Below are positions 1 through 7,884 of a stretch of DNA of 64,000 nucleotides, one piece after another. Position numbers and translations under genes: made by a program. Source of the DNA: Urbifossiella limnaea (GTDB taxonomy: Bacteria > Planctomycetota > Planctomycetia > Gemmatales > Gemmataceae); NCBI RefSeq assembly GCF_007747215.1, contig NZ_CP036273.1, forward strand, positions 5,998,322 through 6,062,321, in the 5' to 3' direction. Below the pieces are notes generated by a model, which saw only the letters and a list, made by a program, of their open reading frames with translations, was not told the DNA's origin and made no database searches. Numbering within the stretch: position 1 is the stretch's first letter; every line of letters begins with the position of its first letter.

Positions 1-50
1 GCCTGATCCTCTCGCCAGCCAAGTTACAAATTGCAAATTACCACCAACAA

Positions 51-686
51 CTATTCCTTGATCACCACGTCCTTGAACTCCACCTTGATGTTGTAGCTCT
101 GGAACCCGAGGTGCCCCTTCGCCCGCTTCAGGCCGGGGTGGTTCTTCTCGGCGCGGTCCTTGTGGTCGTCCAGGTTCGCCTTCACGAGTTCCTTGCCGTT
201 CTGCTCGACCAGCACGTCGCGCCCCTTGCACACCACGCGGACGTGGTTCCACTCGCCGATCGGGTTGTTCGCCTGCTGCTTCGCCGGCTGCACGTCGTAG
301 ATGGACCCGGTGTGCTGGTACGGGGCCAGCTTCGACTTGTACACCTTCTCCCAGCCCTCGTCGTCGATGAGCTGGATCTCCATGCCCTGGTACGCGGGGT
401 CGCCCTTGGCCGGCGTGCGGAGGCCGATGCCGCTGTTGCCGCCCTCCTTCGACCACCGGTAGCTGAACTTCAGCTCGAAGTCGCCGTACTCCTTGTCGGT
501 GAGGAGGTAGCCGCCGCCCCCGCTCTTGCACACGATGTTGCCGCCCTCGACGGCCCAGGCGTCGGCCTTGCCGGTGGCCTTCCAGCCGGTCAGGTCCTTG
601 CCGTTGAAGATCGGGGTGAAGCCGCCGGGCGGCTGGGCGGACGCGGTGCCGGCGGCGGCGACGAGGGCGACGAGCAGGTGGCGCAT
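51..686 (-). CDS. Secreted DUF1080 (3-keto-disaccharide hydrolase-like) protein
   Basis: A 211-residue protein with an N-terminal signal peptide (hydrophobic residues 5-17, Ala-rich cleavage region) followed by one DUF1080 fold. The family opening, [13 protein letters not shown], is at about 23-35, and the typical [11 protein letters not shown] and [13 protein letters not shown] stretches follow. Single-domain DUF1080 proteins are abundant in planctomycetes and are annotated as 3-keto-disaccharide hydrolases or concanavalin-like sugar binders, acting outside the cytoplasmic membrane. No catalytic residues can be assigned from sequence alone. It is transcribed divergently from panD. The first 50 bases of the window hold nothing recognisable. 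Confidence 0.88.
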   Translation of the reverse strand: MRHLLVALVAAAGTASAQPPGGFTPIFNGKDLTGWKATGKADAWAVEGGNIVCKSGGGGYLLTDKEYGDFELKFSYRWSKEGGNSGIGLRTPAKGDPAYQGMEIQLIDDEGWEKVYKSKLAPYQHTGSIYDVQPAKQQANNPIGEWNHVRVVCKGRDVLVEQNGKELVKANLDDHKDRAEKNHPGLKRAKGHLGFQSYNIKVEFKDVVIKE

Positions 687-775
687 GGAAGGTGACTCCG
701 GGGGAGGGCTGGGGCACCCGCTCCAACGGGTGGCCCAGGAGTAGAATAGGGACGACCCCCGACGAGGACGCCGGC

Positions 776-1141
776 ATGCAGCGGGTGATGATGAAGTCGA
801 AGCTCCACCGGGCGACCGTGACCGCGGCCGACCTCCACTACGAGGGGAGCATCACGCTCGACGCCGACCTCCTGGACGCGGCCGACATTTTCCCGAACGA
901 GCAGGTCCACGTGTGGGACGTGACCAACGGGGCGCGGCTGGTGACCTACGCGCTGCGCGGCGAGCGCGGCAGCGGGGTGGTGCAGGTGAACGGCGCCGGG
1001 GCACACCTGATCCGCCCCGGCGACGTGGTGATTATTGCGACCTACGCGGTGCTGGAGGACCAGGAGGCGCGGGCGCACGAGCCGCTAGTGGTGCTCGTGG
1101 ACGCGAAGAACCGGCCGAAGGACATGCGGCAGATCGTCTGA
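776..1141 (+). CDS. panD: Aspartate 1-decarboxylase (pyruvoyl-dependent)
   Basis: Makes beta-alanine from L-aspartate for pantothenate and CoA synthesis. The ATG at 776 gives 121 residues and places the family N-terminus ([13 protein letters not shown]) at residue 1; the in-frame ORF reaches back to 692, but that extension has no family similarity. Lys9 and the self-processing Gly24-Ser25 bond in LHYEGS are present. Cleavage there gives a short beta chain and an alpha chain with an N-terminal pyruvoyl group. The C-terminal [20 protein letters not shown] stretch matches the family. No other pantothenate gene lies nearby. Confidence 0.96.
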   Translation: MQRVMMKSKLHRATVTAADLHYEGSITLDADLLDAADIFPNEQVHVWDVTNGARLVTYALRGERGSGVVQVNGAGAHLIRPGDVVIIATYAVLEDQEARAHEPLVVLVDAKNRPKDMRQIV

Positions 1142-1160
1142 AGCCGCTTGCGGCGATGCA

Positions 1161-2144
1161 CTACTTCACCGGCGGCAGCCCCAGCACCTCGACGGGGCGG
1201 CCGCCGGCCTCCATCACGGTGCCGGCGTCCTGGTGCTTCCACTTCAGGTAGCCCAGCGCCACCGGCGCCCCGAGCCGCGGCGAGTGACAGCTCGACGTCA
1301 CGACGCCGACCTCCTGCCCGTCGCGGAGCAGCTTCGTGCCCGGCGGCAGCGGCCCGCCCTGCAGCACCTTTACCGCCGAGAACGCCCGGTTGACGTGCCC
1401 CGCCCGGTCGCGGGCCATCACGATCGGCTCCTGCCCCAGGAAGCAGCCCTTCGCGTAGCTGACGGCGCGGGCCGCGTTGCCGACCTCCATCACGAACCGC
1501 GTCGCGTCGATGTCCGGGCCGAACACCGGCGTCCCGGCCTCGATCCGCAGCACCTCGAACGTCTCCGCCGTCCCGGGCACGGCCCCCGCCGCTTCGAGCA
1601 AGCCACGCAACCCCTCGGCCTTGTCTGCCAGGCAGACGAGATCGTAGCCGGGCAGCCCGAGCGGGTCGCGGCGGCGGACGCTGGCGACGAGGTGGCTGCC
1701 GAAGGTGCGTTCGACGTGGGCGAACTCCGGCAGGTCGGGCACGGCGTCGGCGAGTGCCTTTTCCAGCACGGCCTTCGCGGCGGGGCCGGCGAGGTGGAGT
1801 TGCGCGAAGTCGGCGGTGCGGTCGGCCAGCTCGACGCGCTCCGAGATGAGGTAGCGGTCGAGGTACTTCAGCAGTTCGCCGCCGCGGCCGGGCGTCGTCT
1901 CGACCCACAGGGCGTGTTCGGTGCCGAGGCGGACGTGGTAGACCCACGCGGCGAACTGTACCTTCGCCCGCGGGTCGCAGAAGTACGCCTCGCAGCCGCC
2001 GCCGAGCGGCAGGTTCTTGATGTCGTTCGTGGACAGGTTGCCGAGGAACATCGGCGCGTCGTCGCCGCCGGCGACGAGCTTGCCGGTCGCGGAGCGGTCG
2101 AACAGCGCGGCGGATTCGAGCGCGGCGGCGTAGTCGGGGGTCAT
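1161..2144 (-). CDS. ygfZ: YgfZ/GcvT-type folate-binding protein
   Basis: 327 residues with the GcvT-like folate-binding fold. The YgfZ signature K-G-C-F-L-G-Q-E is at 232-239, preceded by the ME.G..ARAVSYAKGC context. YgfZ-family proteins use tetrahydrofolate and support maturation or repair of certain Fe-S enzymes such as MiaB; they are not aminomethyltransferases of glycine cleavage. The conserved Cys of the signature favours YgfZ over GcvT. The gene ends convergently with panD (19 bp apart). Its start lies 15 bp downstream of the stop of the LarA-like gene at 2160, so the two probably form one transcript. Confidence 0.85.
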   Translation of the reverse strand: MTPDYAAALESAALFDRSATGKLVAGGDDAPMFLGNLSTNDIKNLPLGGGCEAYFCDPRAKVQFAAWVYHVRLGTEHALWVETTPGRGGELLKYLDRYLISERVELADRTADFAQLHLAGPAAKAVLEKALADAVPDLPEFAHVERTFGSHLVASVRRRDPLGLPGYDLVCLADKAEGLRGLLEAAGAVPGTAETFEVLRIEAGTPVFGPDIDATRFVMEVGNAARAVSYAKGCFLGQEPIVMARDRAGHVNRAFSAVKVLQGGPLPPGTKLLRDGQEVGVVTSSCHSPRLGAPVALGYLKWKHQDAGTVMEAGGRPVEVLGLPPVK

Positions 2145-2159
2145 GTCGGGTTCCGTGTG

Positions 2160-3353
2160 TCAGCCCACCGTCACCATCGCCTTGTGCGCGTCGGCGATGA
2201 CCGCGACGGCGTCCGCCGAGGCGGCCAGCCGCGCCGCCTCGGCGGGCGTGCGGAGCGGCGTGGCGAACAGCTCCTCGACCACGTCGTCGGGCAGGCCGCT
2301 CGCCAGGAACAGGCTCGCCCGTCGGGCCGCCCACGCCCACAGGGCACACGCCACGCGGTCCGGCGGGTTCAGCCGCGCCAGCTTCTTCGAGGCGCCTTCC
2401 GGGCCGTCGAGCGAGCGTAGGAGTGCCGCCCCCTCACCGAGCGCCGGCGCCGCGTCGCTCAGGACGGCGACGCGGCCGCCCTTCGACACGACCCGCGCGG
2501 CACACGCCGCCGCCTTCGCCAGGTCCAGGAAGCTGACGCGCTCCGGGCTGCCGGACACGGCCGCGATCACGGCCCCGACGCGCTCGGGGACGGTGCCGCG
2601 CCAGCGGGCGTCCTGCCGGCGCACGCCCTCGGCGGAACTGTCGAGCAGCCCCGCGACGACTTCCTGAACGGCGTCGCCCGCGCCTTCGATGACCTGCACG
2701 AGGAACGGCGTGCCGAGCAGCCACGCGACTTCCGTGGCTTCGGCCCGCAGGCCGGTCGGCTCGGCGTCGGGCGCGGCCTTCGCCTCAAGCTCGGGCGGCT
2801 CGACGGCTTCGCCCGACAGCCCGGGGAAGACCGCCGCCTCGGCGCCGGCGTAGCCGGTGAGCGGGTCGTACCCGCGGCCCGTGAGGATGATCGGCGCGTC
2901 GGCCTCGACCAGTGTGCGGTTCAGGTACACGCGCCGGCCGCCGCGGGTGGTGGCGAGGTAGGCGCGCCGCTTCTCGTCGGTCGGGTCGTGCGTCTCGGCG
3001 GTCAGGTCGGCGTACTCGTCCGGCAGGTCGTCGATCCACCCCTGCGGCGCGCCCGGCGGCGAAATGACGGTAACGGCCGCGGGCTCGATGCCAGCGGTGC
3101 GGAGGTGGTCGAGCAGCCCGGTAAGCAGTTCGGCCGCAGCCGGCAGGGCGGGGTCGAAGGCGACGGCGACGCGGTCGTCGGGCGTGAGGGCGCGGCGGAG
3201 CGGCTCGAACCCGAACGGCGCCTCGAGCGCGGCGCGCACGAGCTCGCGCGGCCCGGCCGTCGGCACCGACGGCACCGCTGCGGGGCGCACGGCGACGAGC
3301 TTGCCAGCGGGGATGTCGATGGTCCAGGTGCCGCGGCCGACGGGGAGGTCCAT
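2160..3353 (-). CDS. LarA-family (DUF2088) protein lacking the pincer lysine
   Basis: 397 residues resembling the nickel-pincer lactate racemase LarA: a DDRVAVAFDP segment at 59-68, an HDPTDEKRRAYL segment at 122-133, and a GYAGAEAAVFPG loop at 167-178. In true LarA the equivalent loop reads GYSGGxKxxxPG and its Lys binds the nicotinic-acid-derived Ni cofactor. Here that position is Ala173, and the His expected just before the loop is also absent. The fold is therefore supported but racemase activity is unlikely by the known mechanism. No larB, larC or larE homologue is nearby. It sits directly upstream of the YgfZ gene on the same strand. Confidence 0.72.
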   Translation of the reverse strand: MDLPVGRGTWTIDIPAGKLVAVRPAAVPSVPTAGPRELVRAALEAPFGFEPLRRALTPDDRVAVAFDPALPAAAELLTGLLDHLRTAGIEPAAVTVISPPGAPQGWIDDLPDEYADLTAETHDPTDEKRRAYLATTRGGRRVYLNRTLVEADAPIILTGRGYDPLTGYAGAEAAVFPGLSGEAVEPPELEAKAAPDAEPTGLRAEATEVAWLLGTPFLVQVIEGAGDAVQEVVAGLLDSSAEGVRRQDARWRGTVPERVGAVIAAVSGSPERVSFLDLAKAAACAARVVSKGGRVAVLSDAAPALGEGAALLRSLDGPEGASKKLARLNPPDRVACALWAWAARRASLFLASGLPDDVVEELFATPLRTPAEAARLAASADAVAVIADAHKAMVTVG

Positions 3354-3385
3354 GGGGGCATTCTACCGGGCGGGGCAGTCTTCGG

Positions 3386-3463
3386 GAGTCGTTGGGAGTC
3401 TGCGGGAGTCGAGGAGTAAGAACCTGGCCTTACTCCTCGACTCCCGCAGACTCCCAACGACTC
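3386..3463. repeat. Perfect 35-bp inverted repeat, 8-nt loop
   Basis: Arms at 3386-3420 and 3429-3463 are exact reverse complements; the loop is 3421-3428. The arms are internally repetitive, built from variants of GGGAGTC. It lies between two minus-strand genes, and the right arm runs two bases into the TGA of the chorismate-lyase-like gene. It may act as a terminator or mRNA-stabilising hairpin. It has no T-tract. No second copy was seen in the window. Confidence 0.9.
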
Positions 3464-3998
3464 ATCGCACCGGCGCCAGGATTTCCAACACTTCGACGGC
3501 CGGCCGGTCGCCGGTGTAGATGACGCCGAGGCGGCCGAACGTCTCACGACCGGGCGGGGCCGCGAACCAGTCGGCCATGCCGGCCGACAGCCGCACCCGC
3601 AGGTACCCCGCCGGCTCGATCCGCCGCAGCATGTCGTGCTCGATCAGCACCCGGCCGAGCGGCGTCTTGCCCTCGACGATGGCGTCGCGGACGGCCGGCG
3701 GGCATACCCCCAGGTCGATGCGAACGAGGCCGAACTGCACGACCCGGCCGCCGTCGCGCAGGGCTAGCAGAATCTTGCGGGCGTACTCGTCGCCGTCGCG
3801 GCGGCAGGCGAGGACGCGCACGTCCACGGGGCCGCCGTAGAACTCTTCCACCGTGACCGTCATGTGCTCGGTGTGGACGAGAAGCCGGTGGTACGGCTCG
3901 GGCACGTCCGCGGCCGACACGACCTCGGCCGCGGGGCGGTCGGGCGAGTCGGGGAACAGACGGTACAGGTGGTCGAGCGTGGGGCTACGGGTGAGCAT
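3462..3998 (-). CDS. Chorismate lyase-like (DUF98/UbiC-type) protein
   Basis: The ATG at 3998 gives 178 residues. The ORF can be extended to 4106, but that adds only Arg-rich residues encoded by a palindromic repeat. The sequence follows the chorismate pyruvate-lyase-like/DUF98 pattern: LLVHTEHMTVTVEEFYG near the N-terminus, then RKILLALRDGGRVVQFGLVRIDL, then a TPLGRVLIEHDMLRRIEP segment. UbiC-type enzymes convert chorismate to 4-hydroxybenzoate and pyruvate; several DUF98 members have no proven activity. No ubiquinone or menaquinone gene is adjacent. The fold is fairly sure, the substrate uncertain. Confidence 0.62.
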   Translation of the reverse strand: MLTRSPTLDHLYRLFPDSPDRPAAEVVSAADVPEPYHRLLVHTEHMTVTVEEFYGGPVDVRVLACRRDGDEYARKILLALRDGGRVVQFGLVRIDLGVCPPAVRDAIVEGKTPLGRVLIEHDMLRRIEPAGYLRVRLSAGMADWFAAPPGRETFGRLGVIYTGDRPAVEVLEILAPVR

Positions 3999-4065
3999 CG
4001 GCGGCCCGGTACGGGCTGGGGAGGGCGGCAGGGGATACAGTCGGGGCGGGCGGGGGCTTACAGTC

Positions 4066-4115
4066 TTCCGCCGCTTGCGGCGTAGCGCCGCGGCGCTACG
4101 CCGCAAGCGGCGGAA
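4066..4115. repeat. Perfect 50-bp palindrome of the CCGCTTGCGGC family
   Basis: Arms 4066-4090 and 4091-4115 are exact reverse complements with no loop. The core CCGCTTGCGGC recurs in palindromes at 10666, 17307, 22656 and 47768, and with C for T at 44628. It lies 4 bp past the ilvD stop, so it could serve as an ilvD terminator. Reading through it creates a false Arg/Ala-rich extension of the neighbouring gene. Confidence 0.9.
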
Positions 4116-4119
4116 CCCA

Positions 4120-5802
4120 TCACCCCGTCACGGCCCCCTCGGACGCCGACCGCACCAGCCTCGCGTACTTCGCCAGCACCCCGCGCTCGACGCGCAGCGG
4201 CGGCTTCACCCACGCGGCCCGGCGCGCCGCGAGCTCCGCGTCTGGCACGTTCAGCGTCAGCGCCTTGTTGTCGGCGTCGATCGTCACGCTGTCGCCGTCC
4301 TTCACCAGCGCGAGCGGGCCGCCCACCCACGCCTCCGGCGACACGTGACCCACCACCAGCCCGTGGGTGCCGCCGCTGAACCGGCCGTCGGTGATGAGCC
4401 CCACCACCTCGCCCAGGTCCTGCCCCATCAGGGCGCCGGTGATGCTCAGCATCTCGCGCATCCCCGGGCCGCCGACCGGCCCCTCGCCGCGGATCACGAC
4501 CACGTCGCCGGCCACGATCTTCCGCGCCGAGATCGCCTGGAAGCACGCCTCCTCGCCGTCGAACACCTTCGCCGGCCCGGTGATGCTCCGCTGCTTCAGG
4601 CCGGCCACCTTCGCCACGGCGCCCTCCGGCGCGAGGTTGCCGTGCAGCACGACGATAATGCCGTGGTCGAACATCGGGGCGTCGAACGGCTTCACCACCG
4701 TCTGCGGCACCGCGAACACGCTCCGCACGTCGGCCAGGTTCTCGGCGATGGTCTTCCCCGTGACCGTCGGGCAGTCGCCGTGCAGGTAGCCGGCGTCGAG
4801 CAGCGCCCGCATCACGGCCGGGGTGCCGCCGGCCTTGTACAGGTCGTGCATCACGTACTTGCCGCCCGGCTTCAGGTCGGCCAGGTGCGGCACCTTCGCG
4901 CCGATGCGGTCGAAGTCGGCGAGCGTCCAGTCCACGCCGGCCTCGCGGGCGATGGCCATCAGGTGGAGCACGGCGTTCGTGCTGCCGCCGAGCGCCAGCA
5001 CCAGGGTGTAGGCGTTCTCCAAACTCTTGCGGGTGATGAGGTCGCGCGGGCGGAGGTTGTTCTGGATGCACCCCACCAGCGCGCGGCCGGCGGCGAACGC
5101 CTCGCGCTCCTTGCCGGCACTCACGGCCGGCGTGCTCGCGCCGTGGGGGAGGCACAGGCCCAGCGCCTCGATCGCGCTGGCCATCGTGTTCGCGGTGTAC
5201 ATGCCGCCGCAGCTGCCGTGGCCGGGGCAGCTCTCGCACTCCACCTTCTTCAACTCCGCGGCGTCGATCTTGTTCGACTGCCGCTTCCCGACGGCCTCGA
5301 AGATGGACACGATGTCCACGTCCTCGCCGTGCGGCCCCACGCCCGGCAGGATGCTGCCGCCGTACACGAACACGCTCGGGATGTTCAGCCGGGCCATCGC
5401 CATGACGCAGCCGGGCATGTTCTTGTCGCACCCGCCGAAGGCCAGGAGGCCGTCGTGGTTCATCGCCCCGCACACCGTCTCGAGGCTGTCGGCGATGACC
5501 TCGCGGCTGACCAGCGAGTAGCGCATGCCGAGGTGGCCCATGCTGATGCCGTCGGACACGGTGGGGGCGCCGAACGTCTGCGGCACGCCGCCGGCGGCGC
5601 GGACGCCCTCGCGGCCCTTGAGCGCCAGCCGGTCGAGGTGCGCGTTGCACGGGGTGATGTCGCTGAACAGCGAGGCGACGCCGACCATCGGCTTGTCGAA
5701 GTCGTCGTCCTGGAAGCCGACGCCGCGGAGCATGGCCCGGTTGGGCGCCCGGCGGTCGCCGCCGGTGGTGGTCAGGCTCTTCCGCTCGAACGCCTCGGCC
5801 AT
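4120..5802 (-). CDS. ilvD: Dihydroxy-acid dehydratase
   Basis: Converts 2,3-dihydroxy-isovalerate and 2,3-dihydroxy-3-methylvalerate to their 2-oxo acids in Val/Ile/Leu synthesis. The ATG at 5802 gives 560 residues, the normal family length, and has an AAAGGGA ribosome site upstream. The longer ORF to 5952 adds non-conserved sequence. Three cysteines spaced 73 and 73 apart (C52, C125 in CDKNMPGC, C198 in PGHGSCGG) match the [2Fe-2S] type of the family. No other ilv gene is beside it. It is divergent from the Flp pilin genes across 260 bp that hold nothing else I can identify. Confidence 0.97.
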   Translation of the reverse strand: MAEAFERKSLTTTGGDRRAPNRAMLRGVGFQDDDFDKPMVGVASLFSDITPCNAHLDRLALKGREGVRAAGGVPQTFGAPTVSDGISMGHLGMRYSLVSREVIADSLETVCGAMNHDGLLAFGGCDKNMPGCVMAMARLNIPSVFVYGGSILPGVGPHGEDVDIVSIFEAVGKRQSNKIDAAELKKVECESCPGHGSCGGMYTANTMASAIEALGLCLPHGASTPAVSAGKEREAFAAGRALVGCIQNNLRPRDLITRKSLENAYTLVLALGGSTNAVLHLMAIAREAGVDWTLADFDRIGAKVPHLADLKPGGKYVMHDLYKAGGTPAVMRALLDAGYLHGDCPTVTGKTIAENLADVRSVFAVPQTVVKPFDAPMFDHGIIVVLHGNLAPEGAVAKVAGLKQRSITGPAKVFDGEEACFQAISARKIVAGDVVVIRGEGPVGGPGMREMLSITGALMGQDLGEVVGLITDGRFSGGTHGLVVGHVSPEAWVGGPLALVKDGDSVTIDADNKALTLNVPDAELAARRAAWVKPPLRVERGVLAKYARLVRSASEGAVTG

Positions 5803-6062
5803 GTCGTCGTCCCTTTCACCCGGAGAACGGTCGCGCGCCGCAGGACGCGCACGACCGGAAGAGTTGTTATCCCCGGAACCCGGTGTTGCGGCTACGGGCG
5901 GAGCGGTTTTGCCGGTGCGATAAGGGCTGCGGGGCGCGCGGAAAATTCCCACCGCGCGCTTTGCACGGCTCCGAAAGGTGATCTAGGTACTTGTCGTCCC
6001 CGCGAGACCATCACCCTCCGGTCGAGCGGACACCCCGAGTCCCTGAGCCCGAGGAGTTCGAG

Positions 6063-6251
6063 ATGAAGAGCCTGACCCAGAGCCTGGTTTCGTTCCTGAA
6101 GAAGGAAGACGGCCCGACCGCGGTCGAGTACGCCGTGATGCTGGCCCTCATCATCGTGGTGTGCATCGCCGCCGTGACCACCCTCGGCAGCAACGCCAAC
6201 AGCACGTTCAGCTTCGTCGGCTCGGCCATCAAGCCGACCAGCGGCAGCTAA
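6063..6251 (+). CDS. Flp family type IVb pilin (copy 1)
   Basis: 62 residues. A short basic leader is followed by EDGPTAVEYAVMLALIIVVC, the Flp-pilin hydrophobic segment with the processing site just before it and the conserved Glu inside TAVEYA. Flp pilins are cleaved by a TadV-type prepilin peptidase and assembled by the Tad secretion system. The ATG at 6063 is preferred over the upstream start at 5991, whose added residues are charged and Pro-rich. No tad/cpa gene lies within the window. A second copy follows 247 bp downstream. Confidence 0.93.
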   Translation: MKSLTQSLVSFLKKEDGPTAVEYAVMLALIIVVCIAAVTTLGSNANSTFSFVGSAIKPTSGS

Positions 6252-6279
6252 GTGCCTGGCGGACCGTCGAAACCACACG

Positions 6280-6309
6280 CGAACCCCTGCCGACCTCGGC
6301 AGGGGTTCG
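6280..6309 (+). terminator. Hairpin terminator after pilin copy 1
   Basis: A 14-bp perfect stem (6280-6293 with 6296-6309) with a 2-nt loop, 28 bp after the pilin stop and followed by GCGTTT. The T-run is weak, but position and stem strength fit a terminator or 3' stabiliser that lets the pilin be expressed on its own. Confidence 0.7.
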
Positions 6310-6498
6310 GCGTTTACGGACCGTGGTACGCCACGCGTCGGTCGGCTGTCCATCTTCCCGACACCGCGCTCACGACATTGCCGGAAAAAATCGCCACTCC
6401 GCCGCGCACCAGTCGGAAGACGGTTCTACATCCTGGTAACGGACAACCGTCCGCCATCGTTCCGACCCCCGACCCACCCCACCCCGCCGGAGAGTGAC

Positions 6499-6687
6499 AT
6501 GCGCAAGGTGACCCAGACGCTGGTTTCGTTCCTGAAGAAGGAAGACGGCCCGACCGCGGTCGAGTACGCCGTGATGCTGGCCCTCATCATCGTGGTGTGC
6601 ATCGCCGCCGTGACCACCCTCGGCAGCAACGCCAACAGCACGTTCAGCTTCGTCGGCTCGGCCATCGCCCCGCCGAGCGGCAGCTGA
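6499..6687 (+). CDS. Flp family type IVb pilin (copy 2)
   Basis: 62 residues, differing from copy 1 only near the two ends (MRKVTQT against MKSLTQS, and APPSGS against KPTSGS). The central roughly 147 nucleotides appear identical to copy 1, including all third codon positions, while flanking sequence is unrelated. This indicates recent duplication or gene conversion. Its role is the same: major or minor pilin of a Tad-type pilus. An ATG at 6499 follows a CCGGAGAG ribosome-binding-like sequence. Confidence 0.93.
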   Translation: MRKVTQTLVSFLKKEDGPTAVEYAVMLALIIVVCIAAVTTLGSNANSTFSFVGSAIAPPSGS

Positions 6688-6707
6688 GTACCACCCGGTC
6701 GCCCGAG

Positions 6708-6732
6708 AGCCCACCGGCAACCCCGGTGGGCT
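6708..6732 (+). terminator. Hairpin terminator after pilin copy 2
   Basis: A 10-bp stem (6708-6717 with 6723-6732), 5-nt loop, followed by TCGTCGTT, 20 bp after the stop of pilin copy 2. It faces the 3' end of the convergent TlpA-type gene at 6744 and may serve both. Confidence 0.65.
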
Positions 6733-6743
6733 TCGTCGTTGAA

Positions 6744-7259
6744 TCAGCCCGCGTCGAGCAGCCGGCGGACGAGCTCGTCCAGGCCGCGGTCGGAGACGTG
6801 CTGGCTGGCGCTGTCCCAGACGAGGTCGCCGGCCCGGTCGAAGGCGACCTTGTGCGGGATGCCGCCGCGGAAGTGGAAGTGCTTGACGAAGTCGGCCCGC
6901 TCGTCGTTGTACTTCTTCCAGTGGTAGTTCGGGAACGCGGCCCCCTGGTCGCGGAGGAAGCCGATCACGGCCATGTCGTCCCGCGCCTTGTCGAGGCTGA
7001 CGGACACGCACACCAGCCCGCGGTCTGCGTACCGGCGGTGGAGCTCGACGAAGTCCGGGAACGAGTCGCGGCACGGGCCGCACCACGTGGCCCAGAAGTC
7101 GACCAGCACCACCTTCCCCTTCTGCGCCTTGATGGCCGCGTCGAGGGTGGCGAAGGTGGCGTCGGTCACCTCGACCGGGCCGGCCGCCGGCCGCGGCGGC
7201 GCGGGGTTGCACCCGACCACGACCCCGGCCGCGACCGCCGCCAGCACCCACGTCCGCAT
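6744..7259 (-). CDS. TlpA-family thioredoxin-like lipoprotein
   Basis: 171 residues. The lipobox VVGC places the lipidated Cys at 17. The thioredoxin fold contains WATWCGPC with redox cysteines C60 and C63, and a cis-Pro-type segment (GGIPHKVAF) near 133. Such proteins reduce or exchange disulfides on the outer face of the cytoplasmic membrane, often in cytochrome c maturation or stress handling; the partner is unknown. It follows a paralogue at 7272 with a 12-bp gap and is presumably co-transcribed with it. Confidence 0.9.
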   Translation of the reverse strand: MRTWVLAAVAAGVVVGCNPAPPRPAAGPVEVTDATFATLDAAIKAQKGKVVLVDFWATWCGPCRDSFPDFVELHRRYADRGLVCVSVSLDKARDDMAVIGFLRDQGAAFPNYHWKKYNDERADFVKHFHFRGGIPHKVAFDRAGDLVWDSASQHVSDRGLDELVRRLLDAG

Positions 7260-7271
7260 CGCAGCCTCCGG

Positions 7272-7844
7272 TTACTTCTTGAGGAGCTCGGCGACCTTCG
7301 CCTCGACCTGCTCGGGCGTCGCGTCCGGGTTCGCGGCCGAGTCCCACACCCGCCGGCCGCCGCGGTCGAAGATCACCAGGTACGGCAGCAGCCGGGTGTC
7401 CTCGCCGAACGTCTTGTCCATCGCCGGGCTGTCGTCGGCCGGGTTGCGGAGCGTGACGTTGGGGAACGTCGCGCCCTGCTTGGTGAGGAACTCGAGCGCG
7501 GCGGCCCGGTCGTGGGTGCCGAGCTTCCCCATGTCCACGGACACGCACACGAGGCCGGCGGCGGCGTGCTTCTTGTGCATCGCCACGAGGTGCGGGAACT
7601 TCTTGACGCACGGCCCGCACCACGTTGCCCAGAAGTCCACGACCACGACCTTGTCCTTCTGCCCCGTCACCACGCTGACGAGCTCGTCGGCCGACACCTC
7701 GTTCAGCTCGACCGGCGGCGGGGCGAAGTTGCCGCGGTCGAACCGCCGGGTCGGCGGCGTGCCCGAGCCGGAACTGGGCGCCGGCGACCCGCCGCACCCG
7801 ACCGCCAGCCCGGCGAGCACCGCCAGGATGATCGCACTCCGCAT
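7272..7844 (-). CDS. TlpA-family thioredoxin-like lipoprotein
   Basis: 190 residues from the ATG at 7844, which a GGAGGA ribosome site favours over the GTG immediately before it. Lipobox AVGC puts the lipidated Cys at 17. A 30-residue Gly/Ser/Pro-rich linker precedes the thioredoxin domain, with WATWCGPC giving redox C76 and C79. It is paralogous to the downstream gene at 6744 (similar lipobox, redox motif and C-terminal helix), so the pair probably arose by tandem duplication. Likely an extracytoplasmic disulfide reductase; the substrate is not evident. Confidence 0.9.
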   Translation of the reverse strand: MRSAIILAVLAGLAVGCGGSPAPSSGSGTPPTRRFDRGNFAPPPVELNEVSADELVSVVTGQKDKVVVVDFWATWCGPCVKKFPHLVAMHKKHAAAGLVCVSVDMGKLGTHDRAAALEFLTKQGATFPNVTLRNPADDSPAMDKTFGEDTRLLPYLVIFDRGGRRVWDSAANPDATPEQVEAKVAELLKK

Positions 7845-7884
7845 CACCGCTCCTCCGCGAGGTCCGGGTATTGTACGCGCCCGG

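Noticed and set aside
5961-5989. Sigma-70-like promoter (TTGCAC, 17 bp, TAGGTA) ahead of the pilins
   Set aside because: The -10 element matches at only two of six positions and the planctomycete consensus is uncertain, so it is not listed as a feature.
3853-6066. A 737-codon plus-strand open frame
   Set aside because: Antisense of ilvD; His/Arg-rich with no recognisable family.
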